This document shows positions 58,464 to 64,000 of a stretch of 64,000 bases of DNA, in pieces. The notes under the pieces are model-generated. The model searched no databases. It saw only the letters and a list, made by a program, of their open reading frames with translations, and was not told where the DNA came from. The DNA is from Kiritimatiellia bacterium. Lineage in GTDB: Bacteria > Verrucomicrobiota > Kiritimatiellia > UBA8416 > JADHWI01. Position 1 is the stretch's first letter. Every line of letters begins with the position of its first letter. The DNA lies in assembly GCA_030744755.1 (NCBI GenBank), contig JASLPY010000020.1, positions 1 through 64,000 of the forward strand, written 5' to 3'. The position numbers and the translations under genes are program-made.

Positions 58464-59231
58464 ATGAAAAAGATAGTAGTCTCATTGATCCTGTTGGCAG
58501 GAGCGGGCGTGTCTTTTGCGGCGGTGCCCCCTGCGTCGAACACAAACATCACGCTTCGGGCGCAGTGTCCCGCACCATTCAATGACAATGCTGTGCTTCA
58601 GAGGGGTATGCCTAAGGGCGCGTTCATCACAAAGGAGTTTTTCGAAGAGTTTCGCGGCCGAGACGTCACCATTGCGGTCAAGACTTTCATCCGCTACAAC
58701 GCCAAGTACAAGACCAAGCCGACTTCCCGTATTCCCCAGGGCAAGATCAGCCTGCATTTCGAGGAGATGAAGCTGCCGCCGGTGGGTGATGATCTGGTAT
58801 TAAAATCGGCAACGGTGATTCCCTTCCTTACATCCGCGTGGCAGGAGAAGCAGGCATCGAAGGACGAGGACACGCAAGGGGATGATGGAAAACTCCGTTA
58901 CGACGGGAAACACGTCATCAATCCGGAGATTGTTGGCGGCTGGAAAGTTGTCGACCAGGTTAAGACTATCGACGAGTTCACGGCCGGGAAGAAAATGAAT
59001 CCCGGCCGCCCCGCGTTCACTGCGCTCACATTCACTGACAAGGGTCGCACCGACCAGGCGTACCGGATCTGGTCCGGTGAATACTTAATGGATCTCGACC
59101 GCTACCAGGCTCTAAGAATGACGCTGCAGCGGGTGTGTGACGACGATTACCTCTTCGTCGAAGCCGGCGGTTTCAGCGAGCGGAACAAAGAGGATTGGAA
59201 ATCGCCGTTGTTGGTGATGAAGAGAAAGTAA
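58464..59231 (+). CDS. Chimeric secreted protein built from esterase pieces
   Basis: A 255-residue protein with a signal peptide (MKKIVVSLILLAGAGVSFA) and AGGGG before the ATG. Residues ~36-50 (PFNDNAVLQRGMP) match the opening strand of the SASA domain in the preceding gene. The next ~50 residues (FFEEFRGRDVTIAVKTFIRY, HFEEMKLPPVGDD) match the last ~60 residues of the esterase at 59344-61743. The rest (~105-255, GGWKVVDQVKTIDEF, ALTFTDKGRTDQAYRIWSGE) looks like a small beta-barrel I do not recognise. It lacks any catalytic serine motif. It looks like a recombination product between neighbours that has kept an open frame. Functional status unknown. Confidence 0.6.
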   Translation: MKKIVVSLILLAGAGVSFAAVPPASNTNITLRAQCPAPFNDNAVLQRGMPKGAFITKEFFEEFRGRDVTIAVKTFIRYNAKYKTKPTSRIPQGKISLHFEEMKLPPVGDDLVLKSATVIPFLTSAWQEKQASKDEDTQGDDGKLRYDGKHVINPEIVGGWKVVDQVKTIDEFTAGKKMNPGRPAFTALTFTDKGRTDQAYRIWSGEYLMDLDRYQALRMTLQRVCDDDYLFVEAGGFSERNKEDWKSPLLVMKRK

Positions 59232-59343
59232 AGGAGAGGGAGGATTAGGTAGAAAGATGAAACAGATAGATCAAGAGGCAGAGATCTTGATACTTAATCC
59301 ATCTACTTGATCCACCCGATTCAACAGCAGGAGAAAGAAAAAG

Positions 59344-61743
59344 ATGAACAACAGACGATCGATGACCGTATTGACCCTCTCCGCTGCGGCGATGATGGGG
59401 CTCACCCTCCATTCCCCTGCTAAGACCATCCCCGCACAATTGCCTGATCCGGACGGCAAGCCGGGGGATGCCACCAAGCCGGTCAAGGTCTACATCCTCG
59501 CGGGGCAGTCTAACATGTGTCCTATGGGGCAGGTTAGCGGGGCCCGGTCTCCGTATGACAGTATCTACCTTACGGCCGACCCTGATGCGCCGTTGGGATC
59601 CTTTGTTGTCTACAGGGGAGGCAATTACAGGATCGATTCCCTCGGCATCTATGTGTCGGCGGACCCGAAGGCCCCAGAAGGTGCGAGCGTTTCAGTTTAC
59701 AAGGGCGCCTACGATGCAGCGGTGGATTACGACAAGGCCAAGCCGGTTAAGACGGAAACGATAGCGTTGGGCGTTACAAAGGGCTCCCTGCCTGTTTCAG
59801 CAGTGCAGACCTGTGTCGCCAGGGCGTTCATCGAGGTGCCCGATTCCGGCAACTACATAGTCGGTCCGGGTTACGGGGACAGTTCATACAATATGACGGA
59901 ACTCGATGGCAAGGAAGTGTACAGGAAGAACATCGGTGAAGCTGTCGTACAACAGAAGGTCACTCTTGAGAAGGGGAAACGCTATCCCATCAAGATCACC
60001 TACTACAAAGGTGGGTCGACTGCGTTCTGGATGAGCCAGAAAGATCTTCTCGGTAAAGGCGACCTGGAAATCGTTACGAAGCGCGACAAGAAGTTTCCGT
60101 GGCTAATCAATGACAAGGGTGAGTGGACGGTGCGCAACGACGTCTACTTCTACGAGGCCCGAATCAACTTCACCGGAAGCCCCCTCAACCCGACCTCTAA
60201 CGGAAACACAATCGGTCCGGAGCTGGGTTTCGGGTATGTCATGGGCACCCATCACGACGAACAGGTTCTGCTCATCAAGACTGCTATAGGTAACCGGGCG
60301 CTGAAGTTTGATTTTCGCCCGCCATCGAGTGGCCGAACGGATCCCGACAGCGAATGGGAGAGTCTGGAATACCGCCTTATGATTGAAGGCGTGAACAAGA
60401 CCCTGAACAACATCAAGGATATCGTCCCCGGCTACAAGGGGCAGGGCTATGAAATCGTAGGCTTTGTCTGGTGGCAGGGCCACAAGGATGCCGGTTCGAC
60501 GCAGGCCGAATACGAGGGACATCTGGTTAACCTGATCAAGGATCTCCGCAAGGATCTCAAGGCCCCCGAGATGCGTGCGGCTGTGGCTACCGTTGGTTTT
60601 GGTGGACACAACATAAGCGATGAGTACATGGAGATTCTGAAAGCCCAGCTGGCTGTCGGTGATCCGAAGAAACATCCGGAATTCGCCGGGAAGGTTGCTT
60701 CCGTAGATACCCGCGATTTCTGGAGAGAAGCCCATGAGTCTCCCACGGGCGTGGGCTATCACTACAACAAGAACGCCGAGACCTACATGCTGGTGGGCGA
60801 TGCCCTCGGACGGGCGATGGCTGAGTTGCTCGGCGCAGAAGCGGAAGCGCTTCCGCAATCTCCCAGGCCTCAACCCGCTGCCCAACCGGCAAGTCCCGAA
60901 CCGGATCAGGAGGACGAGGCCAAGACGCAAGCGGCCCTGAAGCCGGTCATTCTTGACGGCATGATGCGGGAATACATCAGCAACCCCAGGTACCAGGCGG
61001 CCTTGTTGAGTGAAGCAAGCGGGGAAAAGCCCAAGCGTTTCTCACAGTTCCTGCGGGGTTCCATGTACGGATTGAACAACTACTATAACGCTGCCGGTGT
61101 GAACGACCATGACTGGCACACTTTCGGGCCTGAAATGAAGAACGGGACCTGGGACTACTTCAGCTTCGACCCACCTGAGACAAAGGACAAGGAGAAGGGC
61201 GGTCGCTACCGCAAAGTGACCTTGCCGACAGGTATGGATAACTGGTTTGCCGCAGATTTTGATGCCAAGAAAGCCGGATGGAAGAAAGGCGTCGCTCCCT
61301 TCGGTCAGAAGGGTGGCGAACTGATTCCGCTGGGTACCTGCCAGGAAAATACCTGTCGTTGCGGCATCCCGCCGAAGACGCTCTGGGAGAAGGAAGTTAT
61401 TCTGCTGCGCCAGACCTTCAAAATCCCTCCGCTCAAAGCCGGCCATCGCTATCGCATCGTGGTTGGCGGCAGCGCCCATGTGAATGGCGGCGACGGCTAT
61501 GCCCTCTATGTTGACGGCAAGCTGGTGGCTGAATCGAAAGCGGGTGTTGGCAAGCGCCAGGGGGGACAGCCCCGCGGCGGGCACATCTACTCCGACTTTC
61601 TCCCGGAGTTCCGGGACGGCAAGGTCACCATCGCGGCAAAGAGCTTCCTGCGTTACAACCACCCGCGCACCAAGCCCTATCCCCCCAGCGGCCATCTCAG
61701 CGTTTGGCTGGAAGAGCAGAAGATCCCGCCGCTGGGAGAGTAG
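59344..61743 (+). CDS. Large SASA esterase with PA14-like insert and C-terminal module
   Basis: A 799-residue secreted esterase. Signal peptide ~1-27. S56 in LAGQSNMCP is the nucleophile. Directly after it, residues ~70-240 are an insert resembling a PA14/beta-sandwich domain (SGNYIVGPGYGDSSYNMTEL, LEKGKRYPIKITYYKGG). The esterase then resumes with KFPWLINDKGEWTVRNDVYF, IKTAIGNRALKFDFRPPSSG, GFVWWQGHKD and GVGYHYNKNAETYMLVGDAL (histidine). A proline-rich linker (~500-530) leads to a C-terminal beta-sandwich (~630-799, VVGGSAHVNGGDGYALYVDG). AGGAGA lies ~10 nt before the ATG. The insert and tail probably bind carbohydrate. It is closely related to the gene at 54302. Confidence 0.8.
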   Translation: MNNRRSMTVLTLSAAAMMGLTLHSPAKTIPAQLPDPDGKPGDATKPVKVYILAGQSNMCPMGQVSGARSPYDSIYLTADPDAPLGSFVVYRGGNYRIDSLGIYVSADPKAPEGASVSVYKGAYDAAVDYDKAKPVKTETIALGVTKGSLPVSAVQTCVARAFIEVPDSGNYIVGPGYGDSSYNMTELDGKEVYRKNIGEAVVQQKVTLEKGKRYPIKITYYKGGSTAFWMSQKDLLGKGDLEIVTKRDKKFPWLINDKGEWTVRNDVYFYEARINFTGSPLNPTSNGNTIGPELGFGYVMGTHHDEQVLLIKTAIGNRALKFDFRPPSSGRTDPDSEWESLEYRLMIEGVNKTLNNIKDIVPGYKGQGYEIVGFVWWQGHKDAGSTQAEYEGHLVNLIKDLRKDLKAPEMRAAVATVGFGGHNISDEYMEILKAQLAVGDPKKHPEFAGKVASVDTRDFWREAHESPTGVGYHYNKNAETYMLVGDALGRAMAELLGAEAEALPQSPRPQPAAQPASPEPDQEDEAKTQAALKPVILDGMMREYISNPRYQAALLSEASGEKPKRFSQFLRGSMYGLNNYYNAAGVNDHDWHTFGPEMKNGTWDYFSFDPPETKDKEKGGRYRKVTLPTGMDNWFAADFDAKKAGWKKGVAPFGQKGGELIPLGTCQENTCRCGIPPKTLWEKEVILLRQTFKIPPLKAGHRYRIVVGGSAHVNGGDGYALYVDGKLVAESKAGVGKRQGGQPRGGHIYSDFLPEFRDGKVTIAAKSFLRYNHPRTKPYPPSGHLSVWLEEQKIPPLGE

Positions 61744-61808
61744 GGGACGGTGACTCGATGAGGTCCCCGTGACCTTGCGTCACGGGTGAATGAAGTTGGC
61801 ACAAGATC

Positions 61809-61839
61809 GCCTGTCCTACAGTGGAAGGATCCAGGTTTT
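61809..61839. repeat. Dispersed repeat, second copy
   Basis: GCCTGTCCTACAGTGGAAGG and following bases match 49230-49260. It lies in the 148-bp spacer before the last gene. Confidence 0.4.
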
Positions 61840-61891
61840 GCAGAGAACTCGGTTCGAGTTAGAAACAGGACGTTGCGAGTGAGAAGCCCCC

Positions 61892-64000
61892 ATGGTGTAT
61901 GTACTAGTATTTTTCTCAGGGCTAGCCGGCCTCATCTATGAGATTCTCTGGATGAAGCAGCTCGGGTTGCTTTTTGGCAACACGTCGCATGCGGCTTCGG
62001 CAACCCTTGCAGCTTTCTTTGCGGGTTTGGCTGCGGGTAGCTGGTTCTGGGGCAGGCGCTCCTCCAGGGCTGCCAATTCACTTCGTGTTTATGCCTGGCT
62101 TGAGGCAGGCATTGCCGTGACTGCGCTGCTCTATTTCGTCATTATCGGTGTCTACTACCGCATCTATCCGTCAGTATATCAGGGTATCGGTTCCGCTTCC
62201 CTGTTGCTGCTCATCAAGTTTGCGCTGGCGCTACTGCTGATCTTCCCGCCGGCTTTCTGCATGGGTGGCACAATACCCGTGATCGCCCAATACGCGGTCA
62301 GGCGCCAGTCTGCATTCGGTACAACGTCCGCGCTGTTGTACGGCATTAATACGCTTGGTGCTGCCACAGGTGCCTGCCTGGCGGGTTTCTTCTTGCCACT
62401 CTGGCTTGGCTTCAGGGTTACCTGTGCGGGTGCCATGATGATTACGGCTGCGGTGGCTGTTGTGGCTTTTGTGTTGTCGCGCAATGTTGTGCCGGCAGAG
62501 GGAGACCGGGGTGCAGCGGACGGCGAGGCCGCCGTCCCTCCCGGGCCTAGCGAGGGAGCATCGGCTCTGTTGACATCGGGCGGAAGGTGGGCTGTGATGC
62601 TGGTCTGCTTTTTGTCTGGTTTCGGGGTGCTGGCGCTGGAGGTCCTCTGGACGAGGATGTTCGCACAGGTCCTGGAGAACTCTGTCTATACCTTTGCGGC
62701 GATTCTGGTCATTGTTCTTCTCTGCCTTGCTGCGGGTGCCTTCATCAGCTCCCGCCTCGCTCGATTGGCAGTTTCCCCTTTCTATCTCCTGGGGCTCCTG
62801 ACCGTCATCAGTGGCATAGCCGTTTCGGCCACCCCTTTTATCTTCATGCGTCTGACCAATTCTTTTCAGATACTGGCCTCGAAGGGTTCATGGTTCGGCT
62901 ATGTGATGCTGATCTTCAAGAATGGATTCCTGACCATTGGCCCGCCTGCGTTGCTGCTCGGTACCGTCTTCCCGTTCCTGATGAAGACCGAAGAGCGGTA
63001 CGCGGTTTCAGCCGGCAGAACCCTGGGGCGCTTGGCGGCGGTAAACACCGTGGGTGCGATTCTTGGATCGCTGGCGTGCGGATTTGTCTTTCTTGGAACA
63101 TTGGGCATGTGGCGCACGATGCAGCTCATATCCGTGGTCTACCTTGTCGCAGCCCTGGTCCTGCCTCTCGCCTGGGATCTCAAGAGTGTCGTACTCAAAG
63201 CTGTCACCACGATATTCCTGATTCTGCAGTTTGCGGCTCTCGATCCAACGCAGTTGCCGATAACCAGTGTCGACACCATGCGTCAGCGTGAAGAAATTCT
63301 TGAGACCTGGGAGGCCAGTGACTGTACCGTGGCGGTGGCCCGCGATATGTATGGCTTATCCATCAAGATCAACTCGCACTATGGACTGGGTTCCACCGGC
63401 GCATTTATGCAGGAGAAACTCCAGGCTGATATTCCGCTTATGATCTATCCACGGACCGAGAGTATCTTCTTTCTTGGTTTAGGAACCGGTATTACTGCCG
63501 GGAGCGCGTTGGACTCCCAATTCGAGAGTGTAAAGAGAGTGGTTGCCTGTGAACTTGTGCCGGAGGTAATTACGGCTGCCAGGAAATACATGACTAACGT
63601 CGATGGCTTCGACTGCACAGGCGGACTTTTCTCGGATCCGCGCGTGACTATCCTCGCCGAGGATGGTCGCCATTACCTGATGGCTACGGAAGACCGTTTC
63701 GACATGGTCAATGGAGACCTGTTTGTTCCCTATCGCTCGGGGGCCGGCAGCCTGTACAGCAAAGAGCATTTCCAGAGTGTGAAGGAGCGGCTTGAACCCG
63801 GAGGTGTCTTTTTTCAGTGGTTGCCTTTGTACCAGGTCACAGAGAACGAATTTTCGATCATAGCCAGGACCATGCTGGAAGTGTTTGACCAGGTCTCTCT
63901 CTGGCGCAACAACTTCCAGCCCGGGGAGGAGGTCGTTGTGCTGGCAGGTCACGGGGATGATACGCCACTTCCGGCCTGCGCCATTGACGGCAGCGCGGAC
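61892..64000 (+). CDS. Membrane-fused spermidine-synthase-like protein, runs off the end
   Basis: An open frame of 703 codons from ATG 61892 to the window edge, with no stop. The first ~400 residues are a string of membrane helices with two diagnostic blocks, SGLAGLIYEILWMKQLGLLF (~9-28) and SGFGVLALEVLWTRMF (~243-258). The cytosolic part from ~470 is a polyamine-synthase-like Rossmann domain: IFFLGLGTGITAGSAL (~525-540), VVACELVPEVITAARKYM and VTILAEDGRHYLM. Such fused spermidine-synthase-like proteins are common in PVC genomes. Whether they make polyamines is doubtful. No strong Shine-Dalgarno is seen (GAGAAG before the ATG). Confidence 0.85.
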   Translation, partial: MVYVLVFFSGLAGLIYEILWMKQLGLLFGNTSHAASATLAAFFAGLAAGSWFWGRRSSRAANSLRVYAWLEAGIAVTALLYFVIIGVYYRIYPSVYQGIGSASLLLLIKFALALLLIFPPAFCMGGTIPVIAQYAVRRQSAFGTTSALLYGINTLGAATGACLAGFFLPLWLGFRVTCAGAMMITAAVAVVAFVLSRNVVPAEGDRGAADGEAAVPPGPSEGASALLTSGGRWAVMLVCFLSGFGVLALEVLWTRMFAQVLENSVYTFAAILVIVLLCLAAGAFISSRLARLAVSPFYLLGLLTVISGIAVSATPFIFMRLTNSFQILASKGSWFGYVMLIFKNGFLTIGPPALLLGTVFPFLMKTEERYAVSAGRTLGRLAAVNTVGAILGSLACGFVFLGTLGMWRTMQLISVVYLVAALVLPLAWDLKSVVLKAVTTIFLILQFAALDPTQLPITSVDTMRQREEILETWEASDCTVAVARDMYGLSIKINSHYGLGSTGAFMQEKLQADIPLMIYPRTESIFFLGLGTGITAGSALDSQFESVKRVVACELVPEVITAARKYMTNVDGFDCTGGLFSDPRVTILAEDGRHYLMATEDRFDMVNGDLFVPYRSGAGSLYSKEHFQSVKERLEPGGVFFQWLPLYQVTENEFSIIARTMLEVFDQVSLWRNNFQPGEEVVVLAGHGDDTPLPACAIDGSAD

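Overview
The window (about 56% GC by eye) looks like a chromosomal segment of a PVC-superphylum bacterium, most likely of the Kiritimatiellota/Verrucomicrobiota or Planctomycetota type. The evidence is the combination of formylglycine sulfatases, DUF1549/DUF1553 and DUF1501 proteins, PPC-domain and PQQ-propeller proteins, sialate-O-acetylesterase-like enzymes, Calx-beta giant proteins, a hydrazine-synthase-alpha-like diheme protein and palindromic intergenic repeats. This assignment is inferred from gene content only. No rRNA, tRNA, CRISPR array or transposase gene was seen.

Layout. 0.3-6.4 kb: sulfatase and GH78 rhamnosidase (minus strand, coupled), then a secreted SGNH esterase. 6.4-7.3 kb: gene-free, with a MITE-like element and REP-like hairpins. 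7.3-15.1 kb: two giant secreted proteins of alternating lectin-like and Calx-beta modules. 15.6-18.8 kb: overlapping histidine kinase and response regulator, the latter with a C-terminal HEPN-like domain. 18.8-19.5 kb: structured palindromic element, copy 1. 19.5-36.6 kb: GH38 mannosidase, alpha/alpha-barrel protein plus sulfatase, remnants of a sodium:solute symporter split around a UroD-like gene, then a plus-strand run of GH63/trehalase-like enzyme, sulfatase, GH110-like beta-helix, alpha/beta hydrolase and HzsA-like diheme protein. 37.3-37.9 kb: structured element, copy 2. 38-49 kb: C69 peptidase, DUF1549/1553, DUF1501, PPC protein, unknown secreted protein and TPR/HEAT protein. 49.3-52.6 kb: PQQ-propeller/methyltransferase fusion (minus strand). 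52.6-61.7 kb: cluster of a TIM-barrel hydrolase and four proteins related to sialate-O-acetylesterases, including a tandem enzyme with a degenerate second half and a chimeric gene. 61.9 kb to end: membrane-anchored spermidine-synthase-like protein that runs off the window.

Together the genes suggest extracellular or periplasmic breakdown of a sulfated, acetylated heteropolysaccharide: sulfatases remove sulfate, SGNH/SASA esterases remove acyl groups, and GH78, GH38, GH110 and GH63-like enzymes remove rhamnose, mannose, galactose and other sugars. No formylglycine-generating enzyme is present here, so sulfatase maturation must be encoded elsewhere. The most unusual observations are the response regulator ending in a HEPN-like domain, and the roughly 410-420 bp palindromic elements whose internal hairpins keep pairing through compensatory changes between copies.
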